Assembly: GCA_905182995.1 (NCBI GenBank)
Contig: CAJJDP010000033.1
Location: 221,685-285,684, forward strand
Source of the DNA: Paramecium octaurelia
Taxonomy: Eukaryota; Ciliophora; Oligohymenophorea; Peniculida; Parameciidae
DNA: 64,000 bases
Direction: 5' to 3'
The notes below the pieces were generated by a model. It saw only the letters and a list, made by a program, of their open reading frames with translations, made no database searches and was not told the DNA's origin. Shown here piece after piece: positions 12,329 to 25,000 of the stretch (its first letter is position 1; every line of letters starts with the position of its first letter). The position numbers and the translations under genes were made by a program.

Positions 12329-12938
12329 TCATTAGTTTTATGCTTCCTCTTATCCCTTTTATGGTTCTGCTTATTCTTATTATTCTTCTTATGTTTATTC
12401 TTATTCCTCTTATTCTTATTCTTATTCTTCCTCATCATCTTCATCTGGTTAACCCTATCCATCAAATCCTTAGAAGTTATTGGCATTCCAATCCTCTAAT
12501 CCTTTGCCTCCTTCTTCAGCCTCATCATCTTCATCGATATATTTGGTCCAGTCAACCTATAGTTTGTTCTAAAGATGCTTATACTTATAAATATTATAAT
12601 TTATGAGTTTCTTTGATCAACCTAGTCCAATATGAGGCGGCTTAATCTTTTTTACTTAAAATGAATCTCACATTAACACCGTAATTGGTCCATTTGCTTT
12701 CCTTACTTCTATGTAATTTAATACTTCAACAATAACTTCAGCAAAGAAATTGATTTCAAATGCATAATTTACACCTTCAGCATTTGCACTAAATTTCAAG
12801 GATGTAGATGTCAATTCAACTTTCTCATCTTTTAGGTCTCTTACTTCAACTGTCAAGAAAATGTTGTCTTTTCTCTAAGCCCACTTCACAATTGGATTGC
12901 TTTTATTAGTTTCTATATATATACATTGTCTTTTACAT
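12329..12938 (-). CDS. p23/Sba1-type Hsp90 co-chaperone
   Basis: Three introns (25, 23 and 28 nt) leave 534 nt, 177 residues, in one phase. The start MQKTINPIVKWAQRKD, the CS-domain strands (IFLTVEVRDLKDEKVEL, YAFEINFF), and the hallmark ASYWTRLIKETHKL plus VDWTKYIDEDDE match p23. The tail is acidic and Gln-rich, as in p23, which stabilises the closed ATP-bound Hsp90. Two of the introns use an AAG acceptor: the first removes 25 nt right after codon 4, the second 23 nt inside the EVIVE|ESKW junction, chosen because only this splice restores the family sequence. The ATG at 12936-12938 is the only start compatible with that first intron. Confidence 0.88.
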
Positions 12939-13116
12939 CACAAATTAATTATTTTATTTTACATTTTTGCATTAATTTCTCTATTTTCATTCTATTTACA
13001 AAGAGGGTTATTGCTATGACAACGAGTATTGGTAATATAACCTCAAAGGAGTGATCATTTTTAGGCCATTTTGTAAATTTCTAAATGATAATTTAAAATA
13101 AAAAATAATATCAAAC

Positions 13117-13532
13117 ATGTAGAATCCCATGTTGGAAGATCTAAAAAATATAATGAAAGAAGGTTGGCTGGAGAAAGAATCAAGAGTATTTAAATCATGG
13201 AGAAAGTATGACCCCTATTTATCCTAGACGATGGTTTGTATTAACTACTACTACCCTATATTCATTTAAGGCAGAGAAATAATATTCAAATCCTACAGAA
13301 ATTATTTAATTGGCAACTGTTAGCACCATTAAAAGCTGTTAGGAAGAAACTAATAAGGAGAATACATTTGTAAATATTGATTACGCTATACATCAAGAAA
13401 ATTGATACTCCTGATTAAACCTTTTACCTGCAAGCAAGTAATAATTAAGAGAAGGAGGGTTGGATTGGAGCTGTTGGTAAAGCTATGGTTAAATTAAATT
13501 TGAAAAAAAAAAGAAGTGATGATGATGATTGA
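13117..13532 (+). CDS. Small PH-domain protein
   Basis: Introns of 22 nt (TAG) and 28 nt (AAG acceptor) leave 366 nt, 121 residues. Nearly the whole protein is one pleckstrin homology domain: KEGWLEKESRVFKSW and RWFVLTTTTLYSFK form the first strands, and FYLQASNNQEKEGWIGAV is the last strand and C-terminal helix with its invariant Trp. The tail is Lys- then Asp-rich. PH domains bind phosphoinositides or proteins at membranes; the basic first loop would fit lipid binding, but no ligand can be assigned. It converges with the RPA1-like gene, with 26 bp between stops. Confidence 0.88.
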
Positions 13533-13558
13533 TAATCTGATACAATTTTTTATAGATT

Positions 13559-16124
13559 TCATAAATATGAATCTATAATTTTTAAGTAATTTGTTTAAAA
13601 TAGTTTCATTATTTTAATCTTCTTCATTTCTTGATCTTTCTATTTTTATAACCACAATTTGAATGTAAATTCTTTGTACATCAAACAATCAAAATATGGT
13701 ACTACTGTCATTTGATTTTTATATAACTCATTAATGCTATTTTAAGGGATATATTATTAACAGATCTCATCTCCAAATACAACCTCTGTAGATGCAGTGA
13801 AGTCTGTTAATTTACATTTTAGATAACAAAATATCTTCGGGAGTATTACAATGTGTTTAATTCCATTCTATCCAGAACATTCATAAACATCGTTATTTTG
13901 GACTAATTTGGTAAAATTGCATTAAGGACACTATTAAGATAATCTGGCTATCAATATTTCTGAAATCATTGCTCTACAATATTAATAGGGTAATTCTTCT
14001 GATAGACTACATTGTAATTTTATAATGTCTGTAATCGATTTAACTTCTTGATTGTATGTAAAACTCTGATATTCAATACCCTCAATAATTAATTATTTTT
14101 AGATTTTTCTCCTCTGTTTATTTGAGAGATTTTTATTTGGAACATTAGTAAAAACTTTGGTGTGAAATGAAGTTTTAAATTCTTGTTTACTTTGGTCATA
14201 AAAGATATTGTCTATCCGAATTGTTTGACCAATCTTATAATCGCTTATTTGATTATTCCATAATGTTATTTTTCCAGAATTCGATTCATCTGATATTCTA
14301 AGGTCTTAGAGTTTCACATTGCCCTTTTAATATCTGACTTCAAACAATTCATCAATTTACACTAATACATTAAATCTATTTTTGTGCATTTTGCCTTCCA
14401 ACAAAGGGGTAATGTCATCCATCAATTCATTTCTATCAATTCCTTTCTTAAGACTTTCAGATAATACACATTTTTAATTATCATTTTCAGAGGGTTTTTA
14501 GTTTATTTTAATTTTTAAAGGGTTTTTTTTCTAAACATTGATTGAAACATCTTATTCTAATTCATTTAATGATAACGATAAGGGTTTAGAGAAGGGTTAT
14601 TTTAATAATGCAATTTATTCAGCAAAATCAATATCATCATCTGGCAAAACTCTAATCTGAGTATTATGTTCGCTGGCAATAATTTTATTATTTATAAATT
14701 GTAAATTGCTAATAAAAATTAAAGCCTATTCAGAGATATAAATCTTTTAACACAATCGATCGCCTATCAATTCTATTGTTTAGCTATTATTATTATCACT
14801 CGTAACTATAATTTGCTTAATGCATTTTTGTGTTTTCATTTAAAATATTGGTGGCTTATCTTTCAATATTTTTACTACAGTATTGAAAATAGGATAATTG
14901 ATAGGTTAATGAATATCACTTAAAAAAACTGGTTATTGAATTACCTCTTCAATTTGGATTTCTTGATTGTTAGGTTATAGCCAATTGTGTTTTTTATCCA
15001 TTATCAATTTAATAATGTCCTGATATTTCTCGTCTTCTTAAGTATAAACCTTAAATCTAGTTCTCAAAGATTTTAACTCAATTACATCAGTGTATACTTT
15101 TAATAACACACCTTCAAAAACATACACATCACCAACCTTAAAACTCAATAATTTATGTTGATCCCATAAGATTAATGGTATCTTGTAGTACTCTGTGTTA
15201 CTGTCAATTGGCAGAGTGTATATAATTAGTTTTTTATTCTATTATCTTAATTCACCTATTTCTGCAACCATACCTGCAACTACAATTTCTTCACCATTCT
15301 TTAAATTATAACTCAATGCACTTTATAATTGTTCCAAGACAGGTACTTAAGCATATTATTTAAACTATGTTGTTGATGTGACTTTGATCTCGTAATTCTA
15401 CTTATATTGATGCATCTCCATCTCACTTATATCGTAAATAGTTTGAACTTAAAGGTTCTCATAATAAAACTAAAATTTCTCCTTTATTCTATTCTTAGTA
15501 AAGAATACTGAACACATTCCACTATCATCCCTAAATTAGAGACTATAATCTCCAATTACTTATAGTTATTCTCTTTCTATTATTGGTTTATTAAATAGCT
15601 TTGCTCTTATGGTGAACTATGTTCTGCCTAAAGGGTATTATTTTAAATCTGCTAAAGGAACAATCAGTTAAGCTTCTTAAATTTCCTCCACAAATAATTC
15701 TTATTCAGGTTTTTAATCACTCAATAATTAGAATTAAGTTATAAATCTTACCTCATCTATTTAAGTCTATTCTCTAACTCTATTAATTGATTGTCTTTGA
15801 ATTAAATCAATCGGCTCTTCTTCAAATTACTATTCAGAAGCCTCTATTGTATTGCTTAATAATTCATCAACTACATGCAAAGGTAAAAGCAATTAAACTG
15901 AAAACATCCTTATAAATTATTGGATTTTGTGTTCATTACCTTAATTCATATTCTTTTTAATGAATTATTCTAACTTTATTCAAAAACATTATACATACCT
16001 ATTTGACTATATCAACATCCATTATGATATTGCCTTCGCCTCCATTCTTTTAAAATTCTTAAGGCAAATAAATTGGTTGAACCTAAAATTCTTTGAACTT
16101 CTTTTCAATATAACCTTTATACAT
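13559..16124 (-). CDS. RPA1-like (replication protein A large subunit) multi-OB-fold protein
   Basis: One 31-nt intron near the 5' end leaves 2535 nt, 844 residues without internal TGA. The sequence is a chain of OB-fold-like segments. The clearest is the last pair: RFNVLVQIDELFEVR to KITLWNNQISDYKIGQ resembles RPA70 DNA-binding domain B, and CPQCNFTKLVQNNDVYEC with YCRAMISEILIARL resembles domain C with its zinc ribbon. An earlier segment has FTIRAKLFNKP, QFRDDSGMCSVFF and KVGDVYVFEGVLLKVY, like domain A. RPA coats single-stranded DNA in replication and repair. The usual length is ~600 residues, so this is long; a telomeric RPA1 paralogue such as Tetrahymena Teb1 is an alternative. Confidence 0.75.
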
Positions 16125-16363
16125 AATTAAATATATAAATTTATATTTAAAAAAAAGAGGGTATTTTCTTATATTTTATAAAATCAATAAGAACCAAAAT
16201 AAAAGACTCTTCTAATTTATCAACATTTAGTATACTATCACTTACAATACAATTTTTTTATGATTTTAAGGATAAAATCTGCTTATATTAATTAATTAAA
16301 TTAAATTTTACTTTATTAAGGTAAATGATGCTTTTAACTTTCAAATATTAAGTTTGTATTAAA

Positions 16364-16681
16364 ATGTCTCTCACATGTTTAAGTTTCTGGGCTCTTGGAT
16401 TGGGAATAGGGAGTTTCAATCGTCATATTTTCTATTTTTTGGAAGATTATTTCTTTAGGCTTCCAAAGTATCTATACTTAAGTGTTATTATGAATTGGCA
16501 TGTTTTTCTTTTGCTTTCTTCTAAATTGTACAATCCATATGTTATCTAAATTTAAATAACAAATTATTAGGATGAATCTTAAAAATTAATAAATCAAAAT
16601 AATGGCTCTTTTATGACCTATTTTGGGCCATATCAATTATCTGGTTTTTCCATATCTCCTTCTCTGACAAAAGAAAGATGA
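16364..16681 (+). CDS. Possible small membrane protein
   Basis: A 105-codon table-6 frame from ATG 16364 to TGA 16679-16681. The N-terminal 60 residues hold two hydrophobic, aromatic stretches (LSFWALGLGIGSF; YLSVIMNWHVFLLLSS) and the tail is polar (FMTYFGPYQLSGFSISPSLTKER). It sits alone between two minus-strand genes. No family recognised; chance cannot be excluded. Confidence 0.4.
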
Positions 16682-16769
16682 ATAATATAAAAAGATGATA
16701 TATCTAAATAAAATGAATTATAATTTTTATGAAACAATAATTATATCTTAAATACTTTTTGTAATTTAT

Positions 16770-18752
16770 TCATTCAACAATAAGTTTCTTGGGGTATTTT
16801 TATAATATTTTTTCAATGGCTTAAACTACAACTGGGTGATAAAAGGTCTTATTCTCATCAAACCAATCATAAGCTTGTTTACTTTAATATATATTTATAT
16901 TTACTTGTAATTCTAACCCAACAAATCGTATAGTACTTTTAAGTAACTTGATACTCCTACCTTAGATACAAAATCATGAACTCCTTCAAGGGCCTAATCG
17001 TATTTGACCAATAAAACAAGCCTATACCATTTATATACAGTCTTCTAATCCTTATAAAATGTGAGTTTATATTATTCATCCATTTTTGTCATTACTGAAG
17101 CTTCAACATCCTTATAGTTATCAATTAAATATTGGAGGAAGACACTCTTTTGATTTGGTTTGTATTATTGAAAATCATTTGCCTTATCTGGAACCTATCC
17201 TTTTCCATCAATCCATGCTTTCGCTAAGTTATTTGCTTCAGTGAACAATGGAGTTGATACATCAATAGTGATTGGTGCTAGACCTGGAGTATAAACCCAT
17301 TTTTTCCATACTTTTTAAATTTCTTCTATAATCCTTTAAGCTTCTTCTTATTTGTTTTTCCTAACCCAATTTAATAAAAATTGATAAAGCTAATCTTCAT
17401 CAATACTCTAAAATTTGAAATTCTCAATGTAATCTCTTAAGAATTATTAAAATGGATCTTCTTTAATTAAACTTTCCAAATATGTTAATAATTAATATCC
17501 TTTCTCATATGGAACACGACTAGTGGCTTCATCAGGATTTCTATTTGTAGTATTTGGATGCATACTAGAGAATGAGTTATCTAAACCAAAAGTTTACATT
17601 GATGTAAATGCACTAGAATTACCATTAATTGCATCTAATTTGACAGAATCCAATCCATTCAATCTAGATAAGATCTTTCTTTCTAAAAATACACAAAATC
17701 CTTCGTTAATCCAAAAGTTTGCCCAATTTCTTCCTGTAACTGTATTTCCAACCCAAGAATGAGCAATTTCATGAATGGCAGTACCTACTCCACTCTTATC
17801 ACCTACTATAATAGTTGGACTTGCGAAGGTTAACAAAGGATGTTCCATACCTCCAAATGGGAATGAAGCTGGCAAAATCACAATTTTATAATCTCCCCAA
17901 ATATATGGTCCTATATATTCTTACATTTTCTTCATGTAGACTGGCAAATCAGACAGCTCTTCAGCATATTCATCTATGAAATGAGGTTCTGCAATCACAT
18001 ATGTCCCATTTCCTGTGGATTTTTCAACTACTTCACCTGCTATTATTCCAATTAAGTATGCGGGAATCTTGATATCCAATTCAAATTGATAGAGTGTTAG
18101 TGCCTACAAATTTTCATAATTATTGAGCAATTTGAATTTCATATTATACAATTTATTCCCTGTTATAAATACATTGATACGAGGATCTTTCACCAAAACC
18201 GTTGCTGTAAAGAATACTTTGATGCTTGGTGTATCTTATAAAGGTATTATGGACCTACAATTGTTATCTTCACATTGGGAAAATAGATATGGAACTGATT
18301 TGCTATAGGTTTATTCTTTAGTTAAAAATCCTAATGCTCTTGCTCCTTTTGAATCCAAATTATATTTTATGTTTAACTTAATATATTCTCCTCTAGTATA
18401 GACTCTATCTAATTGTATCGAGAGAACATCTCCTTACAAAAGTGATTGATCTCCTTTTTTAATTATTTCATGTTATAAAACATTTCCTGAAGATGACAAA
18501 TACACAGCTATGATACTTAATTGATATATATCCAAGTTAATCTTAATCATAATGAGACTTCAATACTTTTTTTAGTGTATTGCAATTAACCCTGAAAATT
18601 GATTAACTCGTAGCATTTATATATTGTTCGTCCAAATCAAGAAGCCATTCAATATGGACATGCTCTTGACTCACTTCTATGTAATTACTAAACGTATTAA
18701 CATCTATTTCTGCTCCAATAGCTGAGGCTATGCAAAGGAGTATATAAATCAT
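16770..18752 (-). CDS. Secreted M1 aminopeptidase, LTA4-hydrolase type
   Basis: Two introns (25 and 23 nt, both AAG acceptors) leave 1935 nt, 644 residues. After a signal peptide MIYILLCIASAIGA comes the saddle domain ending in YLFSQCEDNNCRSIIP. The thermolysin-like domain has SFPFGGMEHPLLTF (GXMEN-type exopeptidase motif), the zinc site H319-E-I-A-H323 with Glu342 in INEGF, and the C-terminal helical repeat domain ends in YDWFDENKTFYHPVV, as in LTA4 hydrolase. All zinc ligands are present. LTA4H enzymes are normally cytosolic and lack a signal peptide, so this form probably trims peptides in food vacuoles or outside the cell. Confidence 0.92.
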
Positions 18753-19058
18753 GAATTAATTAATTACATCATTGTTTAATTACTATTATATTAATATAAA
18801 TTTTATATTATGCATTAATAATTAGAGTTAGATTCAACTGAAATTCAAAATATAACCCTTATTTCAGTCTTTTGTCTTTGATAGCATTTAGTAATTAAGG
18901 AAGATAATAAATGTATTAAATATTAGATTCTTAAAGTTGTAGGAATCATAGTTACTATTAGTGACTCATGGTAGTAGTTAAGTTGAAGTTATGAAAGAGT
19001 TTATGAAAATTTAATTAAACATTTTATCATTTAGCAATTGATTAATTTTAATTATAAA
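18753..19058. other. Divergent intergenic region, aminopeptidase / dynein
   Basis: About 306 bp of AT-rich DNA between the divergent starts of the M1 aminopeptidase and the dynein heavy chain; it must hold both promoters. No repeated motif stands out. Confidence 0.6.
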
Positions 19059-22000
19059 ATGAGCAGAAATATTAGAGTACTTGATATCAAGAATGTGGCA
19101 AAATAAAGGCTCTCTATTAAGGCTCCAGTTCAGATTCGAAAATTTGATTTGTCGAGAATTAGAGAATAGGAATTGGAGTTTAAAAGTTTGGTTGACTCAT
19201 TTGAATCTGATCAGAGGTACTAGATTTCAAATAATGAAGCATTAATTCTCCGATAAATGGATCATTTGTTTTGAAATCTCAACGTTCATTGTCTAAAAAG
19301 AAATATGTAAATTCCAAGGAAGAGTAAAATATATATGGATTAAAAATATTGACGAATTAGCGTTCTTCTTAAAAGCAATTCGATAGTCGAAGGTCGAGCA
19401 CAGATATAATTTATTTGGAACAATAATAAGAAAAGAGTAATTTGGAATGGTTAGAGCATTGCAAAGAAATTGAACCTCCATAGGCGAAATGCCAGTTTTT
19501 CCATTAAAAATCAAAGTATTTAGAATTATAAGTAGATAGTCAATATTTTTGGGAGGATGTTGTAATATTGGATCTTGACATTCAACAAAATAAGTTTATA
19601 GTTTAAAAGTATCCTGGTGGTCAAATTAAGAAAGTGGATAGACTCTCTCTCTAATTTGTAAATTAAAACTAAGAAATATATTAAAAAGTTTAGCAATGCA
19701 AGTAACACAATGAATATATAAAAGTTAATAGAGGTAATTACTAAAGAAGATAGAACATAAGAAATTATAATAAATTATGTCTGTGCATAGTACTGAAGTT
19801 TCATAATTCCCTAAAACCTTGAGATAAAAGTTATTCAAGAAATATATCAACGCTTCTATGACTACATCTCTGCTGGATGAAATATCAAATGAATATATTG
19901 TGGCTATGAAGAAATGCGCAGTAGGCAATTTTGATAACAAATATAAATTTACACCATAAGATAGGTATCAATTTTATACTTCTAATCGAAAACAACTCAA
20001 AAAATTGGTACACTTTTACAAAAAGTCAGCAATATGTGCTGTGTAGAATATGATTTAAAGAGTTGAGGATTATACAGTATATACCTATGATTTTAGATTG
20101 ATTCATTTACCTTTAAAATTGGAGGAATTTAATCATCATATTGATTAACAAGTTGCACTCTAACTTAACGAATTCAAAAATTAAAGATTATTTATGCTCT
20201 CCAACATACAAGATTGTTTGTCGAAAGAACATAGTTTTGTAACCACATAGTTAGATCAGTTCAAAGGAGGACAACTTGATAAATTACTTACGAAAATTAA
20301 TTATATCTATCTAACCTTTCTAAAGAAGTAGATCGAAAAAGAATACTATGTTTTGAAGTTGTTCTTAAAACAATATACATATGATGATAAGAATGAAATC
20401 AAAATCGAATTAAGCACCCTTCTTGAACTAAGTGTCAAAATTATTATACCTAAGGGTGGTAAAATGTCTAGGAAGGACATTCGTCTTTCGAATGTTCAGA
20501 TGATTAAACAGAATGATCCAATTATTTATATCTAATACTCTTTAAACGATATTATAGAATAATTATTAAAACCCTGTAGGTCATTGTTGACATTTGTGCA
20601 AAAGTTCTAAACTATTAGAAGTGAATTGATGACTTTGTTATTATTAAAAGAAACACTTAAAGATATATTCGATCAAAAATAAATTCATGATTTAGAAGAA
20701 GAAATTATACAGATAATAACGATGGAATATTAAAAATGTTACAATTTAGTAGAACGATTCTAAAAATTTAAGAAATTTTTGATTCCATTAAAATCGAAGG
20801 AAATTGCTGAAATTTTAGGAATTGAGCCCAAAGAAAAATCAATAACTTCAATTAATAAACAATCAATTGTGTTGAGATTGCAACAATCAAAAAGTGCGCT
20901 TTTGGAAATTGATCATTTGTGTAATACTCGAAGTAGATTGGGATTATTTTCAGTTAATTTAAATGATCTAAAATTTATATTGAAGGAGAAAGTTCAAGAT
21001 CAGGCTAATCAAATAACAAATGTATGAATTCATATCTTTAGTAGAAAATAATTGATTTGATCAAATATAATACTGCAAATATAAAGCAGTAGTTTGATGA
21101 GATACAATCGAAGAGTTCCACCTTACCAAACACAGAGGAGAAGTTAGTTGAATTGAAATTGCTGTTAGGAGAGTTGAAAATGGAGTTTTCAAGAAAGAAA
21201 GTAGAGATATTATAGATGTATAACTATTTGATTTTATAATTAGAGGATAAATGTTGGAAGTATTAAATATGTTTTATGTTCCTTTTGATTTCAATTTAAT
21301 GGTCGACTTCTTTTACTTGAAATATTGGCCATAAGATATCACAGAATTGGTGCAAATGAACAAAAATATGATTGAAAAACAGGAGAAACAATTCTTGCAG
21401 AAACTTTAAGCCGAGAAGTATGAGTTTGAAGAACATATCTACAAGATTTCAGAATTATTTACTGAGATTAAGACATTTCATTCTTATGAGGAGGTTAAGC
21501 ATAAATTACCTGCTGTGAGGTAGCTTAATTTATATTTTGATAATGCAAAAGAAATGACACACTCATTTCATTAGAGAGAGGGGTTGTTTGGTTTACCTAA
21601 TTCCACTTATCCCCAATTAGACTTATTAATTAGTGAGTTTCAACCATATCAAAAGTTATGGGAATTGGCGAGTAATTTTGAGTAGTAAAAAGATCAATGG
21701 TTATATGGATCATTTAAGAAATTGAATTCTTAGGACATTTAAATAAAAATAAATGATTATGTCAACTAAACGATCAAGATGACTCAATATTTCAAGGATG
21801 TCAATAATGAATATGCTCAATAATTTCTTAGAGGTCTCAGAGCAGCCATGGAGAGATCAAAAGAATTCATTTGGATTATCGAAGCCCTTGTTATAGAGGC
21901 ATTTTAAAAAAAGCCTTCTTTTTGGAGAGACCTGTTTAGAGAATGCCATATAGCAAACTTCGATCCAAAGGAAGATTTTCCCTTGTAAATTCTGATCACA

Positions 22001-25000
22001 AGAGGAATCCTGAATGTAAAGGAGCAAGTGCTGGCAGTCTCTTAGAGAGCAGAGAAAGGATGGAACATCGAGAAGAGACTAAATGAAATGTAGGATAAAT
22101 TATCAGTAATTGTGATTGAGATTGTACCTTATAAAGATACATACATATTTAAAAATTACGAGGAGGTTTAGATGCTATTGGATGAATAATTAAATGTTTT
22201 AGGCATATTAAAGGCTTAGCCCCATGTGAAGATGGTGTTGAGTAAGGCCAATCAATTGGAGTATAAGACAGTGCTGATATAGGATACCTTGGAGTATGGT
22301 ATGAAATGTCAGAAACATTGGATTTATTTGGATCCCATATTTACTAGTGAGGACATCAAGAAGAAATTGGCAAAAGAGGCTTAATTTTTTAGGAATGTTG
22401 ATCAATCATTTAAGATGTGCATGGAAAACTTTAATCAGAATAGGAAGATATGGGAATGTATAGATTCTGAGAAGATGAAAGTAGAGTTCAGCAATAATGT
22501 ATTAATGCTTGATCAGATTTAAAAAAGTTTAACCATTTATTTAGAATCAAAGAGAGTGCTCTTCCCAAGATTCTATTTTGTTTCTGATGAAGAATTAGTT
22601 GAGATACTGGCACAAACGAAAGAGCCTGTGTAGGTGCAAAGACATATCTATAAATGTTTTGAGTCCATATAGGAGTTGAAGTTCGAGAAGTATTCTTTGA
22701 TTACAGGATTCTATTCATCATTGAAGGAGTGTGTGCCTTTGGAATAGGCGATTAATGTAGCATAGGATGATAAATCGGGCAATGTGGAATTATGGTTGTA
22801 AGATTTAGAGACACAAATGAAAAGTTCCATCTCAAGGATATCAAATAGAACTTTGAAGGATTTGAATTGCACAAAGTAAGAATTCATTACAAAATGGCCA
22901 ACTTAATCTATATTATTGGCCAATTAGATTAAATGGACTAGAAGCACAGAAACTGCTATCCGACAATAACAAAAAATGAATCTAAAATTATATTTGAGTA
23001 TATTGCACAAAGAACTTTAAGACACTGTGTTATTAGTCAGATCAGATCAAAACAAATTACAAACAGCTACCTTAGAAGCTATGGTCGTGATTGAAGTACA
23101 TCAGAAAGACATTGTAGATACTTTGTATAAGAAGAATGTTTAAGATGCTAATGAGTTTGTTTGGATTTCACAGATGAGATTTTATAATGAAATCGTGGAA
23201 TAGGAATTTGTGGTTAATGTCAAGATGGTCAACTCGGTATTGTAATACGGTTTTGAATATTTGGGTAATCTAACTAGATTGGTGATAACGAAACTGACTG
23301 ATAGATGTCAAAGAACTCTGTTGAGTGCATTAAACATGAATTATGGAGGAGCTCCTGAAGGACCAGCTGGAACAGGGAAGACAGAAACTGTGAAGGATTT
23401 AGCAAAAGCAATTGGAATGCCTTGTATTGTGTTTAATTGTTCTGAAGGATTAAATTACATAGCCATGGGTAAGTTTTTCAAAGGATTGGCTTCTTCAGGA
23501 TCCTGGTGTTGTTTCGATGAGTTCAATAGGTTGGATCCGGAAGTGTTGTCAGTGGTTGCTCAATAGATATACACAATATTTTAGGCAGTAAAGGAAAAGA
23601 GGAAGCAATTCAATTTCGAAGGAGTTCACATTAATTTAACTTTGACTGTGTCTATCAACATTACGATGAATCCAGGTTATGCAGGGAGATCTGAGTTACC
23701 AGATAATCTGTAGATCTTGTTTAGACCATGCGCTATGGTGGTGCCAGATTATGCTATGATAGCTGAAATTTATTTGTACAGTACAGGATTTGAGAAGGCC
23801 AGAGAATTGAGTCAGAAGATAGTCACATGTTTGAGATTGTGCAATGAATAATTATCGTCTTAGGAACATTATGATTTTGGTATGAGAGCTCTCAAGGCTA
23901 TACTGAGTGCAGCCAAGAATATGTACGAAGGGTATGAAGAGGAAATATGTTTGACAGCAATCATCAATGTAAATAAACCCAAATTTATACCCAACGATGT
24001 GGATCTCTTTATGGCAATTACAAAGGATTTGTTTCCTGATATCAAACCAATTGAATCCAATCAATTGGAATTAGAAGAAGCATGTGCAGAGTTGAATTGT
24101 CAAATGGATAAATTGTTCTTATCGAAAATCGAGGAATTGCAAAACAACATCAATGTCAGAAATGGAGTTATGTGTATTGGTGAGACGTTCTCGGGTAAAA
24201 CAACCACGATTTAAGTTCTGGCCAAAGCTCTCAATTGTTAAATCTTTAAGCTCAACCCAAAATCTATTAACACTGATTAGTTATATGGGTTCTTGGATCC
24301 TGATACTCGACAATGGTCTGATGGAGTGGCTCCCATTTTAATTAGAGAAAACATTGAGAAACCCCAAAGGATTTGGATTCATTTTGATGGTCCTGTGGAT
24401 TCACTTTGGATCGAGAACTTAAACACTGTGTTGGATGACAATCAGAAATTATGTTTAACTTCTGGTGAAATATTGAAAATCCCAACTACAATGTGCATGG
24501 TCTTTGAAGTTGAAGATCTATCTGCAGCCTCTCCTGCCACAGTATCTAGATGTGGTATGATATATTACATTCCATTCAAGTGGCCATCCTTAATTGCCTC
24601 ACTGTAATTGCCAAATGGTTTCGATCTAGATTATTTTATTAGACGGATGAGATTGTAATATGATATTTAATATGTAGTTTGATCGATCATACCCTAGCAT
24701 GGACAAAGTTGCATGTCAAATTCCCTGTTATGTACATAGAAACTATCCTTGTTTCCAATTTTATAAATCTCACTAAGAAATGTTTGACCTTCCTTGGTGA
24801 TGAAGAGAAGACTCCAAATAACATGGACAACATGATGATCTTCGCTTTGGTTTGGTCTGTGGGAGCAGCCATGGATGAGATCTATCGGCCTCAATTCAGT
24901 AAATTCATCAATCAATTAATCAAAACTAATAAATCTGATTTGTAGACCATCTATTAAGATGAAGCCACCTTCTAGTTTCCCAACAATGATGGCATTGATT

